A stretch of DNA of 64,000 bases from Acanthornis magna (GCA_036785705.1 JAWUZG010000359.1:904316-968315), one strand, 5' to 3'; positions 52,668-63,592 are shown, numbered from the stretch's first letter. Made by a program: numbers and translations. Notes: generated by a model not told the origin, from the sequence alone.

Positions 52668-52832
52668 TACAGAAGATGCTGGAGAGTGCTTAATTTATTT
52701 GGAGTTGAGGAGATGGCTTCAGTTGCCGGAGTTGGCACAGCAGCAGCCTACAACCATTGCTCTTGCACTTCTGTTGTGGCAGGAGCTCCTTGGTTCTTGG
52801 AGGTGCTAGAAAATCCCTGCTTCTTGTAAGAA

Positions 52833-52916
52833 GAATTCTTTGCTACAATTTCACCCCCTGAATTCTTTGCTACAATTTCACCCCCTGAAACCCCCTGAAA
52901 CCCCCTGAAACTCTGC
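52833..52916. repeat. Nested tandem duplications (27-base x2, then 10-base x3)
   Basis: A 27-base unit (GAATTCTTTGCTACAATTTC + ACCCCCT) occurs exactly twice (52833-52859, 52860-52886). It is followed by GAAACCCCCT twice (52887-52906) and a decayed third GAAACTCTGC. Exact identity suggests recent slippage. Confidence 0.92.
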
Positions 52917-55900
52917 CTGAGTTGGGGTCAAAAGCACATCCAGCAGCTCCTTTGGAATAAGAGGCAATGGAATTGTGACAATCATTTTCCATTTTATTCC
53001 ATTTCAACCACAGATAAAACTAACACCAATTTAATTAAACGATCTTGCATATATTGATCAGATTCTGAAATTTGCATTTAATACTAATAGCTGCAGTGGC
53101 TCGTAACATATTATATAGAATAAACAGGTTTTGAAGAGATTATTTGCTATGTTGGTGGTGGTTTTGTAAGAAAAGAAGCTAGTGGCCCTTTCTAAAAGCT
53201 TTGTAACTCAGGGTCTCCTAAATAATAAATGTCTGCCTTGAAAATAAGGCTGTCCCATGTTCCCTTGTGTCCTGGTGGTTAGGTCACACGAAGCAAACAA
53301 TTGAGCAAGCACACTGCATAAGTCTGACAATAGATAGGTCCTTGGGAGCAGTTGTTCACGCTTTAGCTGTTCTTTTAAAAGAGCATGATCATTCTAATGT
53401 AAACCAAAGGTGTTTCTTTTTTCCTGCTCATACAAAAAAAACCACATCTGAGTAGTCCTCATGCTCCTTCTAATTATATGAGCTAGTGATTTTGGGTTAA
53501 TGTTCTTCGTTCCAATTCAGACTGTTCCTGTTAAGATGCAGCTGGCGTCAAAATGATCCTATCTTATGACTACTACTGTATATGATATAATTAAGGAGTA
53601 ATCCCTTTCAAAATTGGTCATTAGCATTAGCTAGCAATTTGCTAAATTTGCTTCAAAAGGTTAATGCTACAGCTGTGGTAAACAATAACTAATTTCATGG
53701 GGATTTATTGCTGTTAAAAAGTATAATCAGTTTCTAATAGCAATACTTAATTTTTAAAAAAAACTGTAGACTGGTTGACTGCACTCGGATTGCTTACAAT
53801 GGATATTTTCCTGGCAGATGGGTAATCCTCTGTTATAATTTCAATTCTGAGTTCTCAGATTTAGCACTTCAATTATGCATTCTTCGTTTGTTTTATTAAT
53901 TGTTTGGTTATATTTGACAATGCTGAACTATACATGCATGCATAATATATGACATATTATTCATGAAATTTTGCAATGTGACAGGCTCTGGTTACTCATG
54001 AGTAATACAGCAACCGTCACATAATAAATAAAGTAAAGTGACTTTATGTAAGCTTGTTCTAAGTCCTTAAACATAATTATCTGAATTGTTGAAAGGAAAT
54101 AAGTGTTGAAATTACTCTGATGCGTGATGTAGTAATTTGAGGAAATAAATTCTTATGCAATAGGTAGAACTCTTCTAAAGATGTTTATGAAAGGAACAAA
54201 TGAGATAAATGGAGATATTCTGTGCTTAATACCAAGGCTGAAGGTGGCTGAGATTGGTGTGCTAACCCTTGCTGTAAATTTCTGCCGCTTTATTAACTGC
54301 AGCAGAACTGGATATAATTACATAGGCATAGAATTTAGCCGGGAGGGAATATTGCTACTGTGTGGAGCTGAAGTTCTTGCAGGGTAGGAAACACGTGACT
54401 GATGAATTCTGTGAGTTGCTGGAGAGCCTCATTCATGTCTCTGGTTTCATGTCTCTTCTGTACATAAAACCCAATAACCTCAGCTCCCTCTCAGTGCCTT
54501 CAGATGCAAATATTCTGCCATGGAAATCTAAAGTAAACCTTTAGTTTGAATCAAACAAAATGAAAACAGTTTGCTGAGTTGCGGAGTCTCATTTCAGGTG
54601 ACTTTGAGGTGTGTGTGGCAGGTGTGTGCTGCTCTGGTGCCTCGTGGGAGCTGTGTGTGGGTGCGTTCTTCCCTCATTCTTCACTCCTCCTGTACTGCCT
54701 GACCCCCAGATCTCTGTGTGCAGAGATATTCTGAATTTGGCAAAAGGCTGAGTCTGACCACAGAGTTTGCGGGTGACGGAGAAGGTGAAGTGACAGTCGC
54801 TGGAACTACAGCTCCCACAGTTCTCCACGGCTTGAGGATTGCAGGTTTTGCACTGAAGTTGTCTTTTTTGAAAAGTAACATTACATAAGGACTCAGGGAA
54901 ATATATTCCAGTGCTTGCATTAAATGTTTTGAGGCTTTTGTTCCAAAGTACTTTTGTTTGTATTGAAAGTACCAGGAAAACACTTATATTTTCAAAATTA
55001 AAAAAAAAAAAAAAATCCAGAACATTTCATTCTGTAAAGCATTTTGATGTATAAAAACTCCACAATTTTTCCTTAGGCTGCATGATATTACACTAGTCTT
55101 GTTTTTAGTAAAATATTTTTCAGTGATTTCTCACATTATATAGGGGTTCTGTATACAAAGAAGGAGAAATAATGGTTGCAGATAAATTTTTTCGCTTACT
55201 GAATTCCATAAAATGCATACTCACCTTCTTTGCACTTACAGAGTAAAATTATTTTTAAAATTTCCAAATATTTTGTTAAATCTTCCTTCTTGTTGCTTTT
55301 TTCTTCCCCTCTAAAGCCCATATTAGCATTCCTACTTTAGGACTTTTACCAATTGTTTAAATTACAATACAATTTTGAGATAATTCAACCTCTAAATAGC
55401 AGAATTTAGTAGCAAATTATCACCTTAAGTGAAATCACAGAAATCATTGATGCAATAATCCATTACACTTTTGTTACCAGTTTCTTGTTGGTTGTTATTC
55501 ACCTGCATTACAGTCAGTAACTTCACAGGAGAAAAGCAGACCTCAGTAGAAAGAACATCAACCAACCTGGTCAAGACTACCACCTCCAAATTTACAGTTT
55601 TTATTATATTTTTATATTTATATTATATTCATATGCTCTGGACAGTTCCTCCAGCTTCATTTAGACAGGGTCAATAGAACCTAACCGTTCTTTTCTGGGT
55701 TTCTAGAGAGAATTAGAAAATAGTATCTGTTCATTTCCTTGCAAATCTCAACATTTTATCAAGACAGGAATGCATTACTGCAAAGAGTTCATTTGTGAAG
55801 CAGGTTCCACAGATTAGATTTAAAGATTTAAATAGGTATTTTTTTTGTGATTGTCATTTTTGTTTCCCTTTTGAATTGTCTTTAAAGACAAACTGGCAGC

Positions 55901-57429
55901 CTTGTAAATTAAATAGAAATTGTTATGTCTGAAATTCATGTGCATTCATTAATATTGGAAGTTAATGTTATAAAAATCTTCAGCCGTATCATAATCTCTT
56001 TAAGTGCTACTAATGCATACTCATACTTTTCTTATGTTGTCTTCTGTCACTAAAAAGTAGATTCTGCTTTCATTTACTGTAGCTACAAACTACTGACAGC
56101 ATAGCTCATTTCCGAGCATGTAAAACTGTAATTAAGATTGTGGCATGCAGTTTTGCCTCCCTGGTGCACTACAAAAAGAAAACTGACTTTCCCCAAAATT
56201 TCTTATCTGCAAAAGGAATTTTGGGACACTTTAAGAGAGTGCATTCAGTGACTTTTTATAATCTTTATTTCCTACTCCATTACAGAATTGCATAGACTAA
56301 TAGCACTATTTTTTTTAAGCAGAACTAGATTCAGCTTGTGAGCGGTAAACCACAATTCAGTAGAAAAAGGTCTATGTGAAAATTCATTGCAAACATAAAC
56401 AAGAATATCTCTGTTGACTGCACTGGCCTTGTGCATTTCAGGAGACAGAGTAGTCTAAGAAGTCAGTACCGCAGTCAGGACAGATGGATGTATTTTACTC
56501 TCTTTTAGTCTCGTTCTATCAGCTGTGTGATTCAGCTGGCATCTGTGCTTTGGTTTTCATGCTACAGATCCTGTTATATCAGTTCCAGTGACACAGAAGT
56601 AGTAATTCATCTGTATGCTGACTTTTCTGACACAGGTATGTTTGAGATCATGGAGGTGTTATTTTAAAGAGCACATTGTTACATTGGTCATGGAGTTACA
56701 CAGCAGTGTCTGTTTTACAGAGAAGTGTGTATGAATGAAATGCACTGTTACTATTGAATAATTAAGCTTCATTGTGGCAATTTTTACGTATGAAGAGTAG
56801 GAGAGGAGATCTGTCAGTAGCATCTGAATAATAAGTCTGAGATGTACCAAATGCCTTGTGGAAATGTGGTTCCTAGAGCTGTTCTCCCATGCTGAATTCT
56901 AAATATAGGCTTCTGAGATGGAGTAAAATCAGCATTCAAAGCATATTTGTGTTAGGGCTGTTAAAGGATTTACTTCCCATTCACTACCAGCATTTTTGCT
57001 CTCACATTTCTCATCCGTTTACCTACAGACTTACCACAGGGCTTCATTGTGTGCCCTCTTCTGTCACACAAATGTGCTGGCTAGCAGAAAACCAACCATT
57101 ACTGTATTGATTTTCTTTCATGCCTGCAAGTCATGAAGGTTTTGTGATTAATATAAATCAATATTTGTGGTAGAGCAGAAAGTGATTTGCGTAACTGCTG
57201 ATGAAAAAGAGAACACTGAAACTTTCATTCAACATCATTTTTATCTGTAAATATTTGTCTTAATAGGATTTCCACTGTACCAGGCTTCATACTGTGAAGC
57301 AGGAAGTTTTTGGTGTGATATTGGCAGAATTTCCTCAGCTGTGACCCCCTACAATTTTAACACAATTTTAAAAAGAGCTAGAATCTAAGCTAGATACCCT
57401 GCTTCCTTATTACTTGTTAGAGGAGAGAT

Positions 57430-57555
57430 GGGATGGGATGGGATGAGATAGGGATAGAATAGAATAGAATAGAATAGAATAGAATAGAACAGAACAGAAC
57501 AGAACAGAACAGAACAGAACAGAATAGAATAGAATAGAATAGAATAGAATAGAAT
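57430..57555. repeat. Pentanucleotide array: (GGATG)n then (AGAAT)6(AGAAC)7(AGAAT)7
   Basis: The array begins with GGATG units, passes through a GAGATAGGGAT junction, then shows six AGAAT (57456-57485), seven AGAAC (57486-57520) and seven AGAAT (57521-57555). It directly abuts the 3' end of a minus-strand CR1. It therefore most likely grew from the CR1 ATTCTATG-type tail. It makes the repetitive antisense frame SILFYSILFYS. Confidence 0.93.
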
Positions 57556-57655
57556 AGATTATTTCAGTTGAAGTGCAATAATCACCTAGTCCACCCACCT
57601 GACCAAGGACCAACCAAGTCAAAGCTTGTACGTAAGGGCCTTGTCAAAATGCCTC
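57556..57655 (-). mobile_element. CR1 3' end (distal half), interrupted by an LTR
   Basis: On the minus strand this is the last ~100 bases of a CR1 3' end. The plus-strand reading has the familiar AATAATCACCTAGTCCACCC, CCTGACCA, AAGGGCCTTGTC and AAATGCCTC blocks. The element resumes at 59052 beyond the inserted LTR. The 3' tail points left into the pentanucleotide array. Confidence 0.88.
57651..57655. repeat. Target-site duplication, left copy (GCCTC)
   Basis: GCCTC immediately precedes the LTR and is repeated at 59047-59051 right after it. Five bases is the size expected for ERVL-type integration. Confidence 0.85.
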
Positions 57656-57856
57656 TGTGGTAGTTTTGCCTGGCCCAGTTTTTGCCAGTGGATAGGGTGG
57701 GGTACAAAGATGGCTCCTGCATGTCCTGAGTAAAGATTCTGGACATTTTTCCACCATGTCCAGCAGAGCCAATCTCTGATGGCTCTGAAGATGATGGACA
57801 TGCTGCTGGCCAAACCTGGGCCAATTAGAGATGTTAGTTACGCCTCTGTGAAAACA

Positions 57857-57863
57857 TATTTAA
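57857..57863 (+). promoter_or_regulatory. Putative LTR TATA box (TATTTAA)
   Basis: TATTTAA lies about 200 bases into the LTR, in the ACATATTTAAG context typical of this LTR type. A possible 5' splice donor (AAGGTAAGC) follows at 57880-57888. That it functions is inferred. Confidence 0.5.
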
Positions 57864-58398
57864 GAAGAAATCAAAACAAGGTAAGCACGCACTTCTTTGT
57901 AGCCAGGGAAGGAGGAGGAGGAGGTAAAAATATGTGAGGGAGAACAACATGGAGGCACCAAGGTCAGTGGAGAAGGTGGGGGAGGAGATGCTCCAGGCGC
58001 CGGAGCTGAAAACCCTCTGCCAGCCGTGGTGAAGACCATGGGGGAGCAGGTGGTCCCCCTGCAGCCCATGGGGTCCAGGGGGATGCAGAGAACCCCCCAC
58101 AGCCTGTGGGGAGGTGCCCACGCCAGAGGAGCAGGTGGAAGCCTGCAGGAAGCTGTGATCCAGTGGGAGTCCCAGAGACTGAGAGTTGCAAAAGCCTTGC
58201 AGGAGAGAGAAAGGCCTTGCTCCCAGGATGGAAACAGCCTGGCCTCGGCTTGGAAGTCTGCAGCCTGGAGAGAATCTTGGACAGCAGCAATTGGGCGGGG
58301 CTGCTCGTGAGATTGGACCCACGCCAAAGAAGTTCGCAGAGGACTGTCTCTCGTGGGAGGGACCCCCATGGCTAAGTAGAGGATTCTTTTCCCCTGAT

Positions 58399-58790
58399 GG
58401 ACTGACCCTGACCAAAGGAAAACCCCCATGCCCTGCCCCCACCCCGGAGCTGTTGGTTAGAAGGAAGGAGGGAGGGGGTGAGCTGAGAAACGGCCTTAAT
58501 AGGGAGAGGGGTGAGCAGAAAAACAGTGTTTGTAGCAGAAGAATTGTGGCGTTGGACTGACTAAGAAAAGCCACATATCTTGCCCCAACCCGGATCTGCT
58601 GGTTGAATGGAAGGAGGGGGCGAATAGAGAAACAGTGTCTGTAGCAGAAGAATTGTGATGGACTGACTTAAAGAAAAAACCCCACACCCTGCCCCTGCCT
58701 GGGAGTTGTTGGTTAGTTAGAAAGGTGGGAGGGGGTGAGCTGGGAAGCGGTGCCTTAAGAGGGAAGGGGGGTCAGTGAAGAAACGGTGTC
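58399..58790 (+). repeat. Three imperfect tandem units inside the LTR
   Basis: Units begin with GGACTGAC at 58399, 58554 and 58660. Each holds a CCC(C/T)GCC-type block, a GCTGTTGGTTAG-like block, a GGAGGGGG block and a GAGAAACGG/GAAACAGTGTC-like block. Spacing of 155 and 106 bases shows that the second unit is shortened. Confidence 0.8.
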
Positions 58791-58838
58791 TTGAGAGCTT
58801 ATTTTTATCTCTGATTTATCCTCCGACTCTGTTAGACT

Positions 58839-58844
58839 AATAAA
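58839..58844 (+). promoter_or_regulatory. LTR polyadenylation signal AATAAA
   Basis: AATAAA is followed 7 bases on by a T-rich run, about 200 bases before the LTR end. This is the expected R/U5 arrangement. Confidence 0.7.
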
Positions 58845-59046
58845 TCACTTTTTTTTGCAACTTTAAGTTTCCCCGCCTGCTTTTGCCCTGAATCTAGTGT
58901 GTCCCCTTATCAGTGGTCTTATCTCAACTCATAAGTCCAGTGTTTTGTGTTAATTTTCCCTCTCCTCTGCATAGCTGCAGCAGGAGAGAGCATAGAGAGC
59001 AAACATCGTAGGTGCCTGGCATTTAGCCAGGGTCAAACCCACGACA

Positions 59047-59051
59047 GCCTC
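59047..59051. repeat. Target-site duplication, right copy (GCCTC)
   Basis: It matches 57651-57655. Removing one copy and the LTR rejoins the CR1 reading as ATGCCTCTTAAACCCTGACAG, the normal CR1 order. Confidence 0.85.
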
Positions 59052-59186
59052 TTAAACCCTGACAGGCTTGGGACCTCACTACCTCTCTAGGAAAGGCTGT
59101 TCCAGTGTTTGACCCCCCTTTCAGTTAAAAAATGCTTGCTACAGTCCAGTCTAAAGCTCCAGATGAAGGGCATTAAATTGTTCCTT
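59052..59186 (-). mobile_element. CR1 3' region (proximal half), continuation after the LTR
   Basis: The plus-strand reading shows TTAAACCCTGACAGGCTTGG, ACCTCTCTAGGAAAGGCTGTTCCAGTGTTTGACC and CAGTCTAAAGCTCC blocks, which are characteristic of the CR1 3' region. The element fades by about 59186 and no ORF2 part is left, so the copy is strongly 5'-truncated (about 235 bases in all without its tail). Confidence 0.88.
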
Positions 59187-62035
59187 GAAAACTGAAAGAG
59201 TTGTACATAGTGTACAGGTGCAAGGTGAAAGAGTGTGCATAGTGATAATGCTGGGCTTTTTGCAGGCTAGAAAATTGCAGTCTTAGCTATATAGCTTATC
59301 TGCTCTTCTCTGTAATAGCAGGAGGAGAGCAGATAAGTATTTATACACCTATTTTATATAAGTTCACCAGTATTTCCCTTTTGCTTTCCTCATGCGGGAT
59401 TCATTTCAGTCTCTTTTTTACCAACCCTCTATAAAGAGATCAAAAAACAACAACTGTAAACTTTGAAATTGTAATTAATAACTTAATCTATTAAAGGTAT
59501 GTGTTCATATGCTACATGCATACAAGTATAGTATAAGAGTATTATGCAAGTGATGGGGAAATGATTTTCACATAAAGTCTTTGTAGATATTATGGATGTG
59601 ATTCATAGGTCAAATTGCAGCTAGAAATTATATTCTTCCTGTGCTCTTTTTTTCAAGAAAAAAATAAGCTATTGCTGTGGACTTGGTATATAATCATTTT
59701 AAGGCATAAAAGGATGTGTATGGATTTTGAAAACTTAGTTACTGGTTTTCAAAATGGAAGAAATCCAGAGCATGATCCTCTTCCACACTTTTTTCAGCTG
59801 TTTGTACAAATTCTGCACAGAAAACTGGCCTGCCACACATGTTGTAAAATATATATATATATTAGAAAACAGTTTTGCAATACTTCATTTTTCTCACTGT
59901 TATGACTGGATTTGTATCAACAAATCCACCTTTTAAAAGCTTCACATTGTAAGTATGTGAGTAGCTCAGGGAAAACAGGTCTCTGATATGGGCTAGTAAC
60001 TGAGTGTACTGAAGTAAATGGTGGTTCTGTATCCCTTTAACGTTTAAAATTACTTAAAACTGTATTACAGCTAAATTAGCTATGCTTTCGGGGCTACATA
60101 TGTTTTTATATTTCTAAGGAACACAGCATAGCAAATGGTCTAATCTGACTGCCACCGCCTGTCTTTGGACCTGAGTATGTGAAATGTCAGTGATCACAGT
60201 CATAGACTTTGGCAGTTTGTTGTCAATAAAAGATGTACAGTCCTAAACAGACATCAGTATTGTAACACACTGTAGAAAATCCCCATTTCAGTGTTGAGAT
60301 ATACAATTTTCAAAGTAAAGAAATCAAAAGGGGGAATGCTTCCATCCAGCCTGTCTACAGCATGAACTGAGAAAGGGAAAAAATAAGTGATTAAATTTTG
60401 ATCAACTTTATGCAGATGTTTGTATCAAAGAACTCTTTTTGAATCTTTGTTTCTTGGTATTAGAAATGGATGTTTGGCACAAGCTGGATGCATAGAAGTC
60501 AGACTGCTTGTATTTTTTGGTAGAATTAAGGCTGAGAAATGCAGGTGAATCCTTGGAAGTTAACATTGCATACACTGATGAGAATTGTAGAATGTGCAAA
60601 TTATATGTTACACTAGATAGAGATTTCCTTTTGATGCTAAAGAGTTTTCTCTGGTGGTTCTTGTATTTATGTCATTTGTGTGAGTGTTGTGTCATTTGTA
60701 TGAGTGTTGTAACAACTAGTGTGGCAACAATTTTGCTTGTGCATGATTGCTGTCAAACTCAGTGTCCCAGAACCAAGGAATTTGCCTGATATTGACATGA
60801 GTCACTGGTTATCTGATGCAGAAACAAGGTTTGCATAAGTCCCAGCACTTTACATCACTAGTTTGACCAGTAAATCATGTGTAGTTTCATTACTCTTGTT
60901 TTGTACTTGTTTTTTGAGACACTGGTATTCATCCCTGCCAACTGCTTGTCAGTCTGGTACTTTCTGAATGACTACCTTGTCTCCTACTTCTGAATAACAG
61001 CAGGGGCAGGTGGCTGCGTAGTTTCCAATCAAGAAGGAATGCTAATGAATTATAAAGAACTTCTGACTTGCATTTAATAGCACCATGACATGTTATAACA
61101 GCCTGCCAAACACAACATTTCTTATAAATCACACTTCAAGGGACAAAAGTATCCACCTCTCATATCTGAGGCCTCTGCAAAAGTCAGTGTTTGAAGATGA
61201 CACAATTTGCTCCACTTTGTAAAGTACCCTCTTATGAGAAATGTTTCTTTCTTTCATGCACAAAATAAGATAATTTAACATTTTCTCGCTTCTCCCCAAC
61301 CACAACGGCACTGAGCACTTTGTCTCATTTTAGGAAACACTCTATTGTTCTTTTGCAGGAAGAAAATCCATTTCAGGGATGGTGTTTGAATAATAATTGG
61401 CAGCATGCCTGAAGTATTGACATTGACATATTGACATTGACTCATTGGAGGCCAAATCTGAGTCGGGGTTAGCAGCTGTGCAGATAACAGGCACGGATAA
61501 GGGAACCATTGAAATGGCCCCATCTTGATTTGTATCCGCTTTTGTCTTCTAGCTGTTTCAGAAGCACAGGTGTTCTTCACTCTGGAGCAGTGAATTGCGG
61601 GTCCTCTGGCCGTAACCTCGCCTTCAGTGAGGGTCATCGGGACTTGGAACGGTGCTCTGGACTTGGTTGGTAAAGTGCCTGTTTTTTCCATGGAGCACAG
61701 CTTCAGTCTCCAGGCAGGAAGAGGTGGGCAGGTGCGTGTGGAGAAGATGACGAATGTGCAGAGTTTCGGCAAAGTGGAACTTCCAAGCTGTTCGATACCT
61801 TGGCAAGGTAAGCTGCTTTCTCATCTCGCCATTTTTCTTGCCCGAGACTTCACTTGCTATGGCCTGCCACGCAATATTTCCTAAATATTTCCTCCTGTTG
61901 TCTCTCTCCGCCGGGGTTGTACGCGGACTCTCTGGAAGGCTTGAGGCCAGGCCTGAACCTATGTCTTGGATGGTTTTGACCACTTGGAGTCCTCTGTGTT
62001 TTGAGGCTTCCATTGACACATTCAGCCTTAGCACC
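59187..62035. other. Gene-free stretch before the polypyrimidine tract
   Basis: It is AT-rich up to about 61250, then less so. It holds a two-copy 20-base tandem repeat (60671-60710) and overlapping minus-strand frames 61275-61772 and 61624-62034 that have no recognisable domain. A possible non-coding exon (AG at 61551, GTAAGC at 61808) has stops in all plus frames. Confidence 0.5.
60671..60710. repeat. Tandem duplication, 20-base unit
   Basis: GTCATTTGTGTGAGTGTTGT is followed directly by the same unit with one base changed (G to A). Confidence 0.95.
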
Positions 62036-62179
62036 TTCCTTTCTTTCTCTCTTTCTCTTTTTCTTTCTCACTTTCTTTCTTTCTCTCTCTCTCTCTTTGT
62101 CTCTCTCTCTCTTTTTTCTTTCATTCTTTTCCTCTTTCTTTCTTGCTTTCTTTATCTCTCTCTTTCTCTCTATCTTTCC

Positions 62180-62214
<35 letters not shown>

Positions 62215-62775
62215 TCCCTCATTCTCTCTCTCTTTCAATCTTTATCACTCTCTTAATCTCTCTTTCTATCTTTCTCTCCTTTTTTCTTTCCCTCTTTCTC
62301 TCTTTCTCTCTCTCTCTCTTTCTTTCTCTCTTCCCTTCTTTCTTTCTTAATTCCTCTCTTTCTCTCTTTCTCTCTATCCTTCTCCCTTTCTTTCTTTCTC
62401 TCTCTCTTTCATTCTTTCTTTTCCTTCCTTCCTTCCTTCCTTCCTTCCTTCCTTCCTTCCTTCCTTCCTTCCTTCCTTCCTTCCTTCCTTCCTTCCTTCC
62501 TTCCTTCCTTCCTTCCTTCCTTCCTTCCTTTCCTCCCTCCCTCCCTCCCTCCCTCCCTCCCTCCCTCCCTCCCTCCCTTCCTCCCTTCCTTCCTTCCTTC
62601 CTTCCTTCCTTCCTTCCTTCCTTCCTTCCTTCCTTCCTTCCTTCCTTCCTTCCTCCCTTCCTTCCTTCCTTCCTTCCTTCCTTCCTTCCTTCCTTCCTTC
62701 CTTCCTCTCTTTCTTTCTCTCTTTCTTTCTCTCTTTCTTTCTCCTCTTTCTTTCTCTCTTTCTTTTCCTCTCTTG
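62036..62775 (+). repeat. Long polypyrimidine (CTTT/CCTT/CCCT)n tract
   Basis: About 740 bases are almost entirely C and T on the plus strand. The order is a degenerate CTTT/CTCT zone (62036-62420), a pure CCTT array (62421-62530), a CCCT array (about 62534-62578), further CCTT with two CTCCC breaks (about 62586-62705), and a CTTT/CTCT zone (62706-62775). All the long serine/leucine/proline-rich or lysine/glutamate/arginine/glycine-rich open frames here are readings of this repeat. Homopurine-homopyrimidine DNA of this length can form triplexes, stalls polymerases and is often misassembled. Confidence 0.98.
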
Positions 62776-62884
62776 TTTTCTGCCGTCTCCACACTTCCCT
62801 GAGGCGCCATGGTGCCACAGGGGAGCCTGGCTTCCAATAACATTCCACGGCGTCAACACAGCCAGCATCTCCAGGGTGCCTGCC

Positions 62885-62915
62885 TGTGACACGGTGACAA
62901 CACCGCCGTGTCACA
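62885..62915. repeat. Perfect 10-base inverted repeat in the GC-rich block
   Basis: TGTGACACGG (62885-62894) and CCGTGTCACA (62906-62915) pair perfectly around an 11-base loop. A second perfect stem, CCTCGTG/CACGAGG with a 4-base loop, lies at 63060-63077. Confidence 0.8.
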
Positions 62916-63522
62916 ATGGCCCCTGGCTTGGGCAAGATCCAGGGTGCCAGTTGGCCCTTGGCTGTGGGAGCGGCTGGCTGGCTGGCTGGGAGCTCCTGCC
63001 TGGCCAGCGCCAGGGGGAGCGGCAGCAGGGCCAGGGCGCACACAGTGTTGTGGCCCCTTCCTCGTGTGCCCACGAGGCCCGAGGCTGGCCCTGCCGCAGG
63101 CCTGGTGGTACGCAAGGGCCCGCTGCTCTGAGGCCTTGGCTGTGCAGGTGACAGCGGTGTCCTGGCGTGGAGCATGGCTGCTCCAGGCCGGGGGGGTGGG
63201 GAGTGGGGGCCGCCTGGGGTGGGAAAGCGGCAGGGATGAGCCCTTGGCCTGCACACTATGCTGCAGCTGCCCATGCCGCGGGAGACTGAGCCCCTGTGCG
63301 AGCGAGCGAAGGCAGGCAGCCCTCTCCAGCAAACAGCCAGGGCCCTGCCACCCCCTCAGCTCCCTGCAAAGGCCAGCTTGGGCAGCTTGGAGGCCAAAAG
63401 GGCAGTGGCAGGCAGTCTGCCGCTCCGACTTGTGTCTAGAGGTGAGGCAGAAATGTGCCATTTGGAGGGGGTGGGTGCCCCTTTCCTGCAGTCACAGCCA
63501 CCCTGGGAGCACAGCCGGAGTT

Positions 63523-63592
63523 GGGCGGGGCACGGGGGGAGGGAAAGCTGGGGGGGTGGGAAGGAGCAGGCCGCGCAGCAAAGCCCCGCCCC
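63523..63592 (+). promoter_or_regulatory. Pair of Sp1-type GC boxes
   Basis: GGGCGGGGC at 63523-63531 and the opposite-strand form GCCCCGCCCC at 63583-63592 lie 60 bases apart in the CpG-richer block. Such pairs are typical of TATA-less vertebrate promoters, and no TATA box is evident. Promoter function is inferred. Confidence 0.35.

Larger units (their letters stand above)
41341..57429. other. Gene-poor AT-rich stretch with simple repeats
   Basis: No recognisable transposon or RNA gene was found here. Contents entered separately are a CA microsatellite, a G-run cluster, a poly-T tract, a tandem duplication at 47969, a strong hairpin at 52612 and duplications at 52833. Open frames such as 51432-51899 (minus) and 52401-52829 (plus) have no motifs or supporting splice context. 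A16 occurs at 55000-55015. Confidence 0.55.
57656..59046 (+). mobile_element. Avian ERVL-type solo LTR, 1391 bases
   Basis: The element starts TGTGGTAGTTTTGCCTGGCC and ends GGGTCAAACCCACGACA, with perfect 5-base target duplications on both sides. Inside are a TATTTAA box (57857-57863), GC- and GGAG-rich repeats (57900-58400), three imperfect tandem units (58399-58790) and AATAAA (58839-58844). The order and motifs match a common bird ERVL LTR, recognised from memory. No gag, pol or env sequence is present, so it is a solo LTR formed by LTR-LTR recombination. Several long open frames in both strands (up to 246 codons antisense) are by-products of its GC-rich repeats, not genes. It may still act as a promoter or polyadenylation site. 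Confidence 0.95.

Noticed and set aside
54804..54817. AACTACAGCTCCCA, similar to the ZNF143-type ACTACAACTCCCA promoter motif
   Set aside because: It is a single imperfect match in a mildly GC-richer patch, with no CpG island or transcript evidence.
57410..57622. Minus-strand frame with SILFYSVLFCS repeats
   Set aside because: It is a direct translation of the AGAAT/AGAAC microsatellite.
57834..58574. 246-codon antisense frame and other long frames in this interval
   Set aside because: They lie inside the solo LTR, overlap in several frames on both strands, and follow its GC-rich internal repeats. No domain is visible.
61553..61807. Possible 255-base exon (TCTTCTAG acceptor, AAG|GTAAGC donor)
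   Set aside because: All three plus frames contain stops, so it can only be non-coding. There is no other support.
62001..63274. Very long frames rich in Ser/Leu/Phe/Pro or Lys/Glu/Arg/Gly
   Set aside because: These are readings of the polypyrimidine/polypurine tract, where stops are absent by composition.
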